Source: Theocolax elegans
Taxonomy: Eukaryota; Arthropoda; Insecta; Hymenoptera; Cerocephalidae
Direction of reading: 5' to 3'
Assembly (NCBI GenBank): GCA_026168455.1
Contig: CM047428.1
Coordinates: 36,259,255 to 36,323,254, forward strand
Length of the DNA stretch: 64,000 bases
Shown here: positions 26,561 through 37,836 of the stretch, piece after piece
Numbering within the stretch: the stretch's first letter is position 1
How the letters are laid out: each line of letters opens with the position of its first letter
The notes under the pieces: generated by a model
What the model saw: only the letters and a program-made list of their open reading frames with translations
Told to the model about the DNA's origin: nothing
The model's database searches: none
Program-made: the position numbers and the translations under genes

Positions 26561-28005
26561 TCAAATTTTGCGTGTGTAATATACTGAGATCTGAGATATA
26601 AAATTATTTGCTTATAGATTTATTTTACGTAAACAAATATTTGCGAATATGCTACTATGTAATCAGCTGAGATTTAGTCGATAAAGAAAATGCTATTAAT
26701 TTCGGGTAAATAATTAAACTAATTATTAAAAATAAATTTTTGTATTATTAAAAATTTATTCATCTTTATTGATAATTTTTAATTGTCTGCCAAGTTCGCG
26801 TTCTAGTGATTCAGAAAAGATTAATTTAAAAATTGTTTAAACGTCCAGACTTTTACTAATGTCAAGTTCGTTGACATCGTGGTATCGAATTATTTCAACT
26901 ATGTATTTCAGTCGTTATTTTGAATAAATAATTAAATATTAATATTGCACAAAAAATTTTGTTTAGCACTTTCATATCAGTATTGTCGGTAACAGCATTT
27001 AATGTGTCAGTTGCTATCTGTTCACGCTGCACTGCGGAGCCACTCCTTGTGGTTCCCGATTGCTGCGAATCTTTATGCGCGCATGCGCATAGCTCGGTCT
27101 CGATCGCGCGTCTCTTTGTGGCTCAGCTGGTATCCTGCTGCATGCTGATATCCTCTTCGCCCGGACATCGCTGCTGCTACTTCCTTCAGGTAATAATCTT
27201 GTGTATAATCTTCGTCCGTCAACTAATGAGTACTGCGCTTAATAAGTTTTAGGCGCTATGTCGACCGCGCTGCGCCGCCAACGTCTTTACCCGGAGCCGC
27301 CTCTATCCTGCTTAATGACGTCGAACACCAAAGTTGCCATAGCTATCCCATGTATTGCTTCAGGTAATTACTTACTTTTTGGGCTTGCGCTAGTATGCGT
27401 CTTCATAAATATATTATTTGCATATCTGCTGTACATACAGTTTGTAACCACTAACATAACCTCACTTCAGCCTTGTCTCTCCTACCATACAGCTGTAATA
27501 TTAAGATACGGCAATAGTATTAAGATACATCTATATGTGCTTCTGTTATCCTTGTCCTCACATACTACTAGCATACGCTAAAATAGATGGTATTATTTCT
27601 AAAGTGAACTGGCTACATGCCTGCTGACTTCGGATACCCTGAATCGAGGGTAGCTCTCTTCACCCTGGCTATGAACTGCTGACAGCTTCCAGATCAACCT
27701 CTCCGTGCATGTCAGGCTATTGGGAACCCCTGTGTTTACTGCTTCATCAACTTTCCTCAACAGGTGCCTAGACAGACCTGAAGATAAGCTGAGTTCTGCT
27801 AGGTTCATTCCACCATCCGGATAACGTGTATTGGCCAGTGCCAGTGTGTTTTAGTGCGACTTGGGATGGGCTATTAGAATTGTAAGGGTAGGTAGGATTT
27901 AGATACAGTGCGGGTAGTCAGATATAAGGAAGGGCTTTAGTTATATGGGTAGGTAGGTTTAAATAGGTAATCGATTAGTTCTTCCGGTAGGTAGGTATTT
28001 GCGGT
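26561..28005. other. Unassigned region, possible old LTR remnant
   Basis: 26561-26958 is AT-rich. From about 26960 the composition changes and becomes pyrimidine-rich, and frames of 97 and 107 codons are open (26959-27252, 27258-27581). Their translations resemble nothing I know. The 27880-28000 part has repeated GGTAGGTAGG words similar in style to the LTR end of Gypsy-2 (54160-54230). An eroded LTR of a related element is possible but unproven. Confidence 0.3.
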
Positions 28006-28056
28006 GCGATTTACGCACTGTTTGTTTTTAAAAATTGCAAATACACCTTATGTATT
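28006..28056. repeat. Left fragment of the 426-bp tandem repeat
   Basis: The 50 bp before Gypsy-1 (TGCGATTTACGCACTG onward to CACCTTATGTAT) match the 426-bp repeat unit that resumes right after the element at 38850. The bases 28052-28056 (GTATT) and 38850-38854 (GTATC) are the Gypsy-1 target-site duplication, one base diverged. Confidence 0.8.
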
Positions 28057-29085
28057 TGTGACGGAAATCGTCACACAATCTATTCACGACGAATAGAGTA
28101 TTTAAATTGTCGAATTGTAAGTCGTCGGAGCCTTTCGTATGTCAAGGCCAACCTCCGACACTTGTTTATTTTTCTACAAATGTACGATTACGCGCGCAAT
28201 AGTACGTAGGGATGAGAGCGCGAGTGTGTGTGTGTTCCCCACTCTCATCCCTTTTTCGAAAATTAGGCGATTGCCTAATCAGTATGTCCCGATCCGCCGC
28301 TCGAGGCGGACGAAATAAATCCGGACCGATCGAGAGTTTTTCTGGCTAATAAGGCGCGTGAGGCGCAAAAGCCATCGGGTATCCGGACATCCTCGTGAGT
28401 GAGCCGCGAGTGATTTCTGGTGTGTGTTAAGGACGGGAGTGTTGTGTGTGAGTGCGGACGCGGTTCGCGAGGCACTCGCCGCGGCACAGGGCCGCCTTCC
28501 ACCACCGCAGCCGACGTCGTCCTCCGTTGCCCAGGAGGACAAAAGGGACACGGATCGGCTGGGCCATCCACGGGGCGCACCCCGGTAAGTGTATTATATA
28601 CTACCGCGCGTTCCCTCCATTACCCCGAGTGTATGTGTGCGTGTACATCGGGAGTGTATTCGGGTACGCCGGTACCCGAATAGCGGAGATCGGGGTAAAG
28701 TCAACCGCAGGCGAGAATCTCGATCCGGTTGACTCCCGATTCTTCCGCCCGCGCGAAAGAACATTGTCGCGGCACACGGCCTGGATGGCCAATTGTTATT
28801 AAATACATTAAATAAATGGTTTCTTAATTTTTGTTTTAATTAACTGTGTTTATTATTGTTCTCCCCGCTCCCGCCGACATCCTTTAATTTTATAATTCGT
28901 GTCGAGGCAAGGAGGATCGCCCGAATCCTCCATACCGTACGTCCCAGCGAACTCGCGTTCCTGGCGACAGCCCGCAGTTCGGAAAATAAATTAATTGTGC
29001 GCGGTATTGGGCAATGCGGCCCAACGGTCAATTCTAATTATTAAAATTAATTAAATTAGATCGGGTTCGCGAATACCACGTCACA
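28057..29085 (+). repeat. Gypsy-1 5' LTR
   Basis: 1029 bp, starting TGTGACGGAAATCGTCACA (a short terminal hairpin) and ending ...CACGTCACA. It carries promoter and polyadenylation functions by family knowledge. Open frames of up to 116 codons inside it recur identically in the 3' LTR at 38072-38595 and are not genes. Confidence 0.9.
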
Positions 29086-29087
29086 AA

Positions 29088-29105
29088 TGGCGACCGTGAC
29101 AGGAC
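29088..29105 (+). promoter_or_regulatory. Primer binding site, tRNA-Arg(UCG)-type
   Basis: TGGCGACCGTGACAGGAC begins two bases after the LTR. It is complementary to the 3' end of a tRNA-Arg(UCG)-type sequence (CCTGTCACGGTCG plus CCA), the primer class used by mdg1/412-type Gypsy elements. It marks the start of minus-strand DNA synthesis. Confidence 0.85.
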
Positions 29106-29195
29106 GTTCGGTTTCGTCCTCACCGATTTAAATTAAAGAAAATTTGTCGGCCATATTTTCGCGCGTGAGCAGTGTCGCGGCGAAACGGAGCGGGT

Positions 29196-29199
<4 letters not shown>

Positions 29200-29234
<35 letters not shown>

Positions 29235-29275
29235 GTTAAAGAGTTAGAGTGAGAGAGAGAGAGAGCGCGAGAGAC
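29200..29275. repeat. GA microsatellite in Gypsy-1 leader
   Basis: Interrupted (GA)n runs, longest at about 29201-29232, within a purine-rich part of the leader. They may matter for transcription (GAGA-factor-like sites), but that is inference only. Confidence 0.7.
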
Positions 29276-30061
29276 GGCGTGTGAGACGCGTCTCTATACC
29301 GGAGTATTCCCCCTCTTGCTCGGGTATCCGAGGAGAGGTATACACCGGTATATCGAGAGAGAGTTCGCGCGCAACCGTGTTTAGCCGGAAGCGCCCGATC
29401 TCACCGAGATCGGTCTCTCTCGATCGCAAGCTTGACGGGAGAACTTTGCCTAGCTTGTATGGGAGCGGCAAAGTAGGGAGAGAGTAGCTTGCGCCGCGGA
29501 TCGCGGGCAGCGAGAATCCCCCCCGAATAGCGAACGGGAAAGACTTAGCGATCATCATCGGCTCTCTCCGATTGCGCCCGCGAGTGGGAGTGAGAGAGAG
29601 AATCCCTAGTCGCGGGGGATCGGAGTAGGTGCTAGGCGGGCTATAAGTGTGTGAGAGAGATAGCGCGATCGCCTAGCCCCTTCGCGTGTATAAGTCTTTG
29701 CAGCTGGTTTCGCCGATAGAAACCACTGCGGCGAATTATTTTATTTCGTTCTAATAAAATAGATTCGTTCTCGCGCGGGGTCTATTTTATATTTATGGTG
29801 TGTGAGAGATTAAAATAGATTCTTTCGGGAGAGGTAGTTGCCCCACCCCTCCTCCCTTTTAAAGAAAATTTTAAAATAATTTATTTTTCTCTTTATACGG
29901 GACGCGGCAATTTAATTGGTTTTTTTTTGTGAGTTCGAGAGCGAAATTTCGTTGTTGCTTTCTCCCCTCCCTGACCCACGCATATATTATATATAGTAAT
30001 CATAATTTAATAATTGTGTTTATTATTTATTGCTATTTATATTTATAATATATGTTATATC

Positions 30062-31530
30062 ATTTTATTTGTGTGTGAATAAAATATACTTTACAACTAT
30101 TGTTAATTATTTAGACTTGTTTGCAAGTTAAATAATTAACATTAAGTAACTTTGTGTGAATCAGCCGCAAAGTTACAATAGTTGTAATATTGATTATTTA
30201 AGCTCGTGTGTGAGTAAAATAATTAAAATTATTTCTTTATTACAATTATCTGACAGTAATTACTTGATCTAATATTTGGTATTTATTGAGTATTACTGTT
30301 CACGATACTTGTAATATATTTTTGTAAATTTTTGAGTGTGAGAAAATTTTTTTTTATAACTCGTGTTAATTGTTTAGACTTGTTGCAAGTTAAACAATTA
30401 ATGTTAAGTATCTTTGTGTGATTGTTCCGCAAAGATACGAGAGTTATAAAATATAATTATTAAGACTCGAGAGTGAGTTAAATAATTAAATTTTTTTTTT
30501 GCATGTATTTTAATGATCGGCATTTAACCTAATATTTCGTATTCGTTATTTGCGGTGAAATTTTAATATATGTAAAAAAAACTTTCTTCTTCTTTTTTTG
30601 TGTGTTTAAAATATATCTCCACACATTTTTGCCAATTATTTAGACTTGTTTGTTAGTTAAATAATTGGTTATAATTTTTTTTTTTTGGTGTGTTTGAGTA
30701 AAATAATTCGGTGAATAAATTTAATTGTTTAGACTTGTTGGCAAGTTAAATAATTAAATTTTCATTTCCTTTTCGTTCAATTTATTTAAAAAAGGAAATA
30801 TAAATTATTTCAACTTGGTGACAACATAAATTATTTATTTAGTCCTTCTTAGGATAAAATAAATATATTTCGCTGAAAAATTGTCGTTTGGGACGACAAT
30901 TAGTGAAATAATTATTTTGTTGCAAACCTACCGTTGAAATAATTTAATTAAATTTGTGTTTGTTGTGTAGTGTAAATTATAAAGGAAATTTTTTTTGTTG
31001 TTGTGGGCTTGGAAAAGCAAAATAATAAATGGTGTCTTGGTGTGTGTGAATCACAAGACACTGTATTTATTTTTATATTTATTTTAAAATTAATTATTTA
31101 GGCTCGTTAGTGAGATAAATAATTTAATTTTTTTTTTGTCTTTTCTTCCTTTATAATTTGTTGTTCTGTATTTATTAATAGATTGAAACTCTAATTATTT
31201 CATTTTCCATAACAAAATAAATTCTTTTCGCCAGTGAGGAATCTTTTGGATTATAACTGGTGAGAGAGATATTTTGGGAAATCGTTAAATTTACCATTAC
31301 TGGTAAATTACCGACGATATTGAAATAATTTAAGGATTTCTTTTTGTTAATAATTAATTATTTTTGCTTGCAGAAGCAATTGTATAGAGTCTTGGTGCGT
31401 GTGAGTCACAAGACACTATTATAAACATTAATTATTTAGACTTGTGAGCAAGTTTAATAATTAATTTTAATTTGGTGCAAGTGTTAAGTGTGTGATTTGT
31501 CACAACTTTAACCAACAAAATTTAATTATT
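30062..31530 (+). promoter_or_regulatory. Hairpin-rich leader RNA region with repeated three-way junctions
   Basis: About a dozen stem-loops lie in this part of the leader, many with TGTGTG-containing loops. Two copies form a complete three-way junction. Copy 1 has an outer stem ACAACTATTGT (30093-30103) with ACAATAGTTGT (30175-30185), enclosing an arm TTAATTATTTA/TAAATAATTAA and an arm GTAACTTTG/CAAAGTTAC. Copy 2 (30354-30449) has TTATAACTC/GAGTTATAA enclosing TTAATTGTTTA/TAAACAATTAA and GTATCTTTG/CAAAGATAC. The differences are compensatory, so base pairing has been maintained. Single hairpins of the same family follow near 30632-30668, 30720-30757, 31032-31061, 31092-31124, 31389-31414 and 31431-31469. 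A role in translation initiation, dimerisation or packaging is plausible but inferred. Confidence 0.8.
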
Positions 31531-31732
31531 TTGTCCTTCTAAGGACGAAATAAATTCCTTTTAAAGAAAATCTTTTGGATTTTAATTAAGTGAATTAATT
31601 TTGTTGGTACACTAGTCGGTGCATTTTTACAATTTATTGTAATTAAGCCGACACCAAATTTTTTTTTTTACTCGTTGGGAGTAATAATTATTTTATTGTG
31701 GTGAGTCCAATAAAATAATTTCCAATTGAAAA

Positions 31733-34525
31733 TTGGATACTTCCGAAGTATTTGAAACACTAGGGATTTCATCTGGAATCCCGGTTGAGAGTACTTCTCC
31801 CGACGTAACACGTCGGCTGCTGCTGGTCAAAAAAATAATGGCCAGCAGCTATGAAGCCCGAATGGCCCAGCTTATGCGTGAATCACGCATAGCTAGGGAT
31901 ATTCGTCGGGAAACGAAGAAGCTTCCGATTGAGGCAGTGTATGCCCAATTGAAGCATCTAAGTTTAAACGCAAATGGCGAAGAGGCGGAGTGCCGCGAAC
32001 GCCTTTTGCGTCACCGGATAAGATGTGTAGACATTAATCTGGAAATACCATGGTTCCCTGAATACGATGAGAATGTAAGGGCAGAGCCTGCACATAAACC
32101 TCTGGTATGTCAGGAATTATGGGAAATTAGGAAACCTCGTTCCAGGAAAGGGAGTGTGATCCCATCAGGAACGGAAGTTTCCTGCGAGTCCGAAATGTCG
32201 GATCGCGAAAGGGTTGCTAGTGACAGAGCACCTATCCCTGAAGAAGATGGAGCTCTGTCACCAAGTGGTCTGTCCAGAAACTCGCCATTGAGTACTGCAC
32301 AAAGCCCGAGGTTGGCACCAACAGGTGCTATACCTAAACGGTTTGGTGAGGTACTGGGAGCAAACATGACCACGACTGCAATCCCTTATGTTCCTGTTTC
32401 GGTGGCTGCAACCTCGTGCACAACCACTACGTCGACGGTTACGACCGTGACGACTGCTCAACTCGGAGGTTTTTATGCACCCGCACATTACCTCCCAATT
32501 GAAGAGCAGAGAAACAGCGGACATCTTGGCACTAGAGAGAGTGAAGTGCCAACACAACATTTTGACTTGGGTTCGCAGACGGAAGCCGACCGTCGTACGT
32601 CACGAGGATACACCTCTAGACAATACGACAACAGGCAACCTGAAGCTAATACAACCGAACGTCAATTTGTTGATGATAGGAATGGATATGACCTTCCTAA
32701 TGACGTCAGTGTTCAATCTTACGAAAAACCGAGGTTTGAACAGAGACGTCGTCAGACCTCTTCTAAGACTTGTGAAGGACAAGATAGAAGAGAGAGGCGT
32801 GAGTACACGACTCCAAACGGAAAGTCACGATACCATCGTTCTGTGAGTAGAGCCTCAAGCGACGATGAACGTCGTGACAGCTGTACGGAGAGACGTACTC
32901 ATAAACGTCAGTCCAACCGTAAACTCGACGACCGAGCACAGCCGGAAATTTCGGAGCAAGGTCACAGAGAGAGGTCGGACAGACGTAGAGAAACGCCTCG
33001 AGAGAATCGTGCGGTGGCCACTTGCGATCAGAGTACTCAGACGGATTCGTCCGATGGGTATCAGTCTGATCGCGAACCTGCTCGTAGGATATCCGATTCT
33101 CGTAGGGCGGCTGAAGGCCGACAAGAGAATAGGAATCCCTCTACCAGTAGGCGTAGGAGTTCCCGGACGGATAATAGAGATGACCGTCGGGAAAGAGAGT
33201 CCTACGAAGCCAGGCCAAGGTATCGTGAAGACGATAACCGAACGCACGATCGGACAGGGTGCGCACGAGAGCTGCGTATCTGGAACATGTCCTTTGATGG
33301 TGAGACCAAAAAGGACGCGGAAGAGTTTCTGAACCGTTTGCACGACTTCAGAAATGACAACGAGTTCTCAGATCGCAGGATGTTCAGTGCCCTGCCCAAT
33401 GTGTTCTCCAAATCAGCACTGTTCTGGTATAGAACAGTTCAGCCATCTCTTCGAGATTGGCGTGATTTTGAAATCGAGTTCCTAAATGAGTATGGCCGTA
33501 TAATAAATGACGAAGATTTACTCATGGAACTTCGATCAAGAACACAAAATGAGGGAGAAAAGGCTACGACGTTCTTGAACTGTTTCAGAGCGATCGTGAA
33601 TAAATTTAAATGCCCTCCCTCATTAGAACAACAGGTGAAGATGGCCTACTCGCAGATGAGGCCAGACTACCGTAGGTACATACCAGTACGTCAAATCAGG
33701 AATTTCTCTGATTTGACAAGCTACGGTAAAGAGTACGAGCAGCATTTAACATGGGACACGAAATTTTCCAGTTCCAACGTTAAGCGCGAGAAGCTCGTAC
33801 CAGAAGCTTTTCCGAAACAGAGTGGTGCAGCACGAGTTTCGGGTAAAGTGGCGACTGTTACCGAAAAGAGTAAGGATGAGTCTTCTCATTCGGATAAACA
33901 GTCGTCTAAGGAAACTATTAAGAAGAAGAGCAAGAAAAGTGCGAAAAACTCGCCAAACTCTTCTTCGAGCGAATACGAAGCAGCCGGTGTGTACGGTACT
34001 TCCAACGTCGCTAATAGTTTTCAGAAACGATACGGCAAATCGAATAATGGAGTGAGTGCCCCCAATTCGAAATCCGTATCGTACGTGCCTGTTTCTCAAC
34101 AGTCACCTGGGCAACAAAAACAGAGCTCGGGCAAAAGAGAAAGACGTGTTTTGACGAATTCTCAACTGCCCCAGCAAAATGCTTTTGTCCCACAAATGGC
34201 ACAAAACCTGGTGAGGTATGTGCAACCACAGGCGACGGCAGTAAATCCAACGAACCTGAGCACCAACTTTGTCGGCGTGTGTTTCACATGCCAAAAAGTC
34301 GGTCATAGGTCGTCGGATTGCCCGAGCCGAACATGCTACCGATGCGGAAACATTGGGCACTCCGCTGAGCAGTGCTCTACCGAATTGGTAGCAAAGGAGT
34401 GCCAGCTGTGTGGAACTAGTGGCGTTACACTCCAAACATGTCCTAACTGCGTCAGGTTCCTACAAAACGTGGGAAACCTGAACGCAGGGCACCCGAGCTG
34501 CCCCGGGCGCCCTGCACTGCAGTAA
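31733..34525 (+). CDS. gag: Gypsy-1 Gag polyprotein
   Basis: The capsid/nucleocapsid precursor packages the element RNA in cytoplasmic particles. The frame opens with TTG at 31733, directly after a TGA at 31727. The first ATG is codon 36 (31838), so the true start is either that ATG (895 residues) or a non-AUG codon. An arginine-, serine- and aspartate-rich low-complexity stretch spans about residues 340-510. A retrotransposon Gag capsid-like domain lies at about 513-673 (WNMSFDGETKKDAEEFLNRL). Two CCHC zinc knuckles lie at about 850 and 868 (CFTCQKVGHRSSDC, CYRCGNIGHSAEQC), followed by a cysteine-rich motif CQLCGTSGVTLQTC at about 890. No internal stop is present. Pol is reached by a -1 shift at 34471. 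Confidence 0.88.
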   Translation: MDTSEVFETLGISSGIPVESTSPDVTRRLLLVKKIMASSYEARMAQLMRESRIARDIRRETKKLPIEAVYAQLKHLSLNANGEEAECRERLLRHRIRCVDINLEIPWFPEYDENVRAEPAHKPLVCQELWEIRKPRSRKGSVIPSGTEVSCESEMSDRERVASDRAPIPEEDGALSPSGLSRNSPLSTAQSPRLAPTGAIPKRFGEVLGANMTTTAIPYVPVSVAATSCTTTTSTVTTVTTAQLGGFYAPAHYLPIEEQRNSGHLGTRESEVPTQHFDLGSQTEADRRTSRGYTSRQYDNRQPEANTTERQFVDDRNGYDLPNDVSVQSYEKPRFEQRRRQTSSKTCEGQDRRERREYTTPNGKSRYHRSVSRASSDDERRDSCTERRTHKRQSNRKLDDRAQPEISEQGHRERSDRRRETPRENRAVATCDQSTQTDSSDGYQSDREPARRISDSRRAAEGRQENRNPSTSRRRSSRTDNRDDRRERESYEARPRYREDDNRTHDRTGCARELRIWNMSFDGETKKDAEEFLNRLHDFRNDNEFSDRRMFSALPNVFSKSALFWYRTVQPSLRDWRDFEIEFLNEYGRIINDEDLLMELRSRTQNEGEKATTFLNCFRAIVNKFKCPPSLEQQVKMAYSQMRPDYRRYIPVRQIRNFSDLTSYGKEYEQHLTWDTKFSSSNVKREKLVPEAFPKQSGAARVSGKVATVTEKSKDESSHSDKQSSKETIKKKSKKSAKNSPNSSSSEYEAAGVYGTSNVANSFQKRYGKSNNGVSAPNSKSVSYVPVSQQSPGQQKQSSGKRERRVLTNSQLPQQNAFVPQMAQNLVRYVQPQATAVNPTNLSTNFVGVCFTCQKVGHRSSDCPSRTCYRCGNIGHSAEQCSTELVAKECQLCGTSGVTLQTCPNCVRFLQNVGNLNAGHPSCPGRPALQ
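34471..34520 (+). promoter_or_regulatory. Gypsy-1 -1 ribosomal frameshift signal
   Basis: The slippery heptamer GGGAAAC (34471-34477) is in phase with gag (G GGA AAC). It is followed after a short spacer by GCAGGGC pairing with GCCCTGC, a GC-rich hairpin just before the gag stop at 34523-34525. The -1 frame is open across the gag stop into the start of pol. X XXY YYZ plus downstream structure is the standard retroviral and retrotransposon arrangement. Confidence 0.8.
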
Positions 34526-35258
34526 GTAAACCGCATGGTTTACAAGGGCAAGAGTTTAAGGTTGGAGAACCCTCTAAACTCTTTAAAAAGTCTAGCAAAT
34601 CATTTGCTGACTTCTCTAAAGTCCTTAACGGAGATCAAATTCCCTCTCAGACCGAAGTTGGTGTCGAAAGTAAGTCTGAGTGTAAGGATCCTAAACGTTC
34701 TGGGGATTCGACAGATGGAAAAGTTCTTAGAACACAACCTGTCAATCCCACCCGAGCTTTGCAAGGTAAAACAGAACAAGGAACCTTATTAGACCAACAA
34801 AAGCGTGAGGCTAAAGATTGGTCTAAGGAACTCCAAAGGCAAATATACTCTGATAGCAGAGATATTATTGGTGAAGAAAGCGTAAAGAGATCGTTATCTC
34901 AGCCGCTTAGCACCATCGGAGTGAACGACCTTGGTTGTTGTTCATCGTCACCCCGTTGTGACACACCTAGTAAAGAGGACAAGAAGCCCTTGGTGCAGAA
35001 GGAAATTGTCCTCAACAACGAGCCCTTGGTGGAGAAGGAAATTGTCCTCAACAACGAGCCCTTGGTGGAGAAGGTAGTTGTCGATGGTGTACATAACATG
35101 AACCGTACAAACTCGTTGCCGAGAAGTACAGTTCAGGGGGGGGGGCAGATGCCGTACCAAGTACGTCTAAAATGACGCACACGGCATCGACTCCTAACGA
35201 CGATAGTCAAACCGATTAGATAATTGCTGGAATCCAATCGGATAACTGGCTATTCTTT
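34526..35258 (+). pseudogene. pol: Gypsy-1 pol N-terminal linker, frame-broken
   Basis: The -1 frame relative to gag is open from within gag to 35175. It contains short tandem coding repeats around 34984-35075 (units ending NNEPLVEKE). It then shifts frame at a G-homopolymer (about 35136-35145), presumably a one-base slippage, and meets an in-frame TAG at 35217-35219 just upstream of the protease. These two lesions separate gag from active pol in this copy. Confidence 0.7.
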
Positions 35259-37436
35259 TTGGTACGACTCGGTGGAAAGGACTTTAAAGCACTTTTCGAT
35301 CCTGGCGCCATGGTCTCTCTTGTACGATCAGATGTTGTCGAACAGTACAAGTTTAAATGGAGACCTGTCAAGGTTATCGTGAAAGGTATGGCTGGGCCAG
35401 CTCTTAAAGTCCTTGGCCTAATTGACATCCTATTCTGTGTAAAAGGCCTTGATGGCAATATCCAACTGAGAATTGTAGAGAATATTGAGCATTCCATCAT
35501 TCTCGGTATGGATTTTCTACAACATTGGAATATGGAAGTCAAATTAGGCGAAGCTATTTGGCGTATTGGCGAGAGTGATTGGAGACACTTCGTCAGAGAT
35601 ACATCTCATGACATCGATTCGAGGATTTCCGCTGAATGTGCTGGTATAATTGAGATACAGGACGACCAGCGGAAACAAGTCAAAGAGTTAGTTGAAAGCC
35701 TACTCTTGCCCTCGGGAGACGTCCACGGCTTTACGACGTTAACGGAGCACCACATAGAGGTTGATCCTGGTGCAAGACCGGTTCGTCATAAGCCAAGACG
35801 TATGTCTCCCAAGGTCCTCGAATTTGCCCAGAGTGAGGTCAAAAAGATGTTTGACAAGGGCATTATTGAACCGAGTGCGAGTGATTGGTCAGCTGCTCCG
35901 GTCATCGTCCGCAAGGACGAAGGAAGTTATCGCTTCTGTATCGATTTTCGAGACCTTAATGCAGTCACAAAACGTGATTCTTATCCAATTCCTAATATGG
36001 ATACCATATTGGATAAGCTGCATAATGCAAGGTATATATCGAAAATTGATCTTAAGAAAGCGTACTTCCAAATATTAATGGCCGAGGCGAGCCGGCATTA
36101 TACTGCATTTGCTGTACCAGGGTCGGGGCTGTGGCAGTTCACGAGAATGCCTTTTGGCCTCATGAATGCTCCTATGACCTTTGCACGGCTTATAGATGCA
36201 ATTTTCGGGCCTAAGGTGGAACCTCATGTGTTTGGTTATCTAGACGACTTGATCGTCATTACCGAAACTTTTGAGGACCATCTAAAATGGCTCGAATACG
36301 TACTAAGGACGTTGAATGACGCTGGACTCGAAGTGAATCGAGAGAAGTGTGAGTTCTGTTGTTCCAGCGTAACGTTCCTTGGGTACAAATTGGACGCGGA
36401 CGGCTTGAGGCCTGACGAGGAACGAGTCGCTCCAGTTCTTAATTACCCTACTCCTCGTAATGTCAAACAGCTGAGATCCTTCCTCGGGATGGTAGGCTGG
36501 TACTCTCGATTCATTAATCGAGAAGCTGACATTAAAGCTCCCCTTACCAAGTTGCTGCGTAAAGACCAGGCTTGGGATTGGGGCGAGGAGCAGGAGGAGG
36601 CGTTCTGTCAGCTTAGAGTTGCGTTAGCTGAAGCGCCTGTACTAGCCCGTCCAGACTTTTCTAAGCCATTTACCGTCCAAAGTGACGCTAGTGACTTAGC
36701 AATAGGTGCGGTGTTGACGCAACTGGACGACGAGGGTTTCGAGCATCCGATTGTCTACGTCAGCCGATTATTAAATCGCGCTGAACGTAATTACATGACA
36801 ACGGAAAAAGAATGCTTGGCTCTCATATGGGCTATTAAGAGATTGAGACCATACATTGAGGCCTATCGATTTACGGCTGTGACCGACCATAGTGCTCTCA
36901 TATGGCTCAAAAATCTCAAGGAGCCGTCGGGTAGGTTGGCACGATGGATACTTGAAATGCAGCAATGGGACTTTGAAATAGTGCATAAGAAAGGAGCCTT
37001 GCACTATGTCCCGGACGCGCTTTCTCGTGCCATCAACCCAGACCCCGACGAAGAAGAGATTGCCTCGTTCGAAGTAATTACAGACCCATGGTATATTGCT
37101 AGATTAAACGATGTACGCTCATGCCCTCAAAGATTTCCGGAGTGGAAAATTGAGGATGATATGCTATATCGTTTTACAAGTGATAAACTCTTGGACTCTG
37201 TAACAGAACGAGAAGAAGGCTGGCGTCTTGTGCTACCCTTAGAGCAGAGGAACCGAGTTCTAGTAGATTCTCATTTCCACCCAGCTATGGGTCACATGGG
37301 AATTGAAAAAACTTACGAACGCGTTGCAAGAGATTACTATTGGCCAGGTATCTACCACGATACCCACAAATTTGTCTTACGGTGTCTGATATGTCAGAAC
37401 TATAAGACGTCTCAAGCAGGTCCTCAAGGCTTATGA
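35259..37436 (+). pseudogene. pol: Gypsy-1 Pol: protease, RT, RNase H, integrase zinc finger (truncated)
   Basis: This 725-codon open stretch (the frame opens at 35220) encodes the replication enzymes. The aspartic protease motif appears as ALFDPGAMVSLV (residues 11-22), with DPG where D-T/S-G is usual. Reverse transcriptase has the FCIDFRDLN and MPFGLMNAP blocks and the catalytic YLDD at 327-330. RNase H starts near 472 (TVQSDASDLAIGAVL) with the TEKECLA and TDHSAL motifs. The HHCC integrase zinc finger runs from His672/His674/His679 to Cys709/Cys712. The frame stops at 37434 before the DDE integrase core, which is absent. Confidence 0.9.
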
Positions 37437-37479
37437 TTTAAATTGCCGTACACTTTCCTAAGGTGCGTAAGGCATGTCT

Positions 37480-37629
37480 GCTAAACTGGCACCTAAGTAT
37501 GACAGACCCTTTGAAGTTAAAGAAGTACTATCTCCAGTAGTTCTGAGACTAGAAGAGTCTGGTCGGAAACGGACCGAGGTACACATATCCGACGTGAAGA
37601 GATATGTACCACCTCGGGTTGCCATGTAA
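37480..37629 (+). pseudogene. Gypsy-1 integrase C-terminal (GPY/F-like) remnant
   Basis: In another frame, 50 codons read KLAPKYDRPFEVKEVLSP and end in a stop at 37627. They resemble the GPY/F module that ends many Gypsy integrases. Its position only about 45 bp after the truncated zinc finger shows that the intervening catalytic core was deleted rather than never present. Confidence 0.65.
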
Positions 37630-37836
37630 AGCGGTAGGGAAAACGTATCGGCGTACGTGAGAACAGTCAACGAAGGCTGGGCCTGGTGACTGTATGCCAC
37701 GTCAATATCATCCGAAGCACGAAGAATCATTGAAGCAGCCTCCAATTGAAGAAAAGAAGAGAAGCGTACAGCGCGCAGTCGTGGATAGATTGTGCCTTTC
37801 TTTCGACTCGGCCTTCCCGAGGGAAGTGGAGTCTAG

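Noticed and set aside
26959..27581. Two consecutive frames of 97 and 107 codons
   Set aside because: The translations look random and Cys/Ser-rich. No domain, splice context or homologue could be named.
28275..28802. Overlapping frames of 87-116 codons in the Gypsy-1 LTR (again at 38068-38595)
   Set aside because: Several frames are open on both strands in the same GC-rich LTR segment, which is a composition effect.
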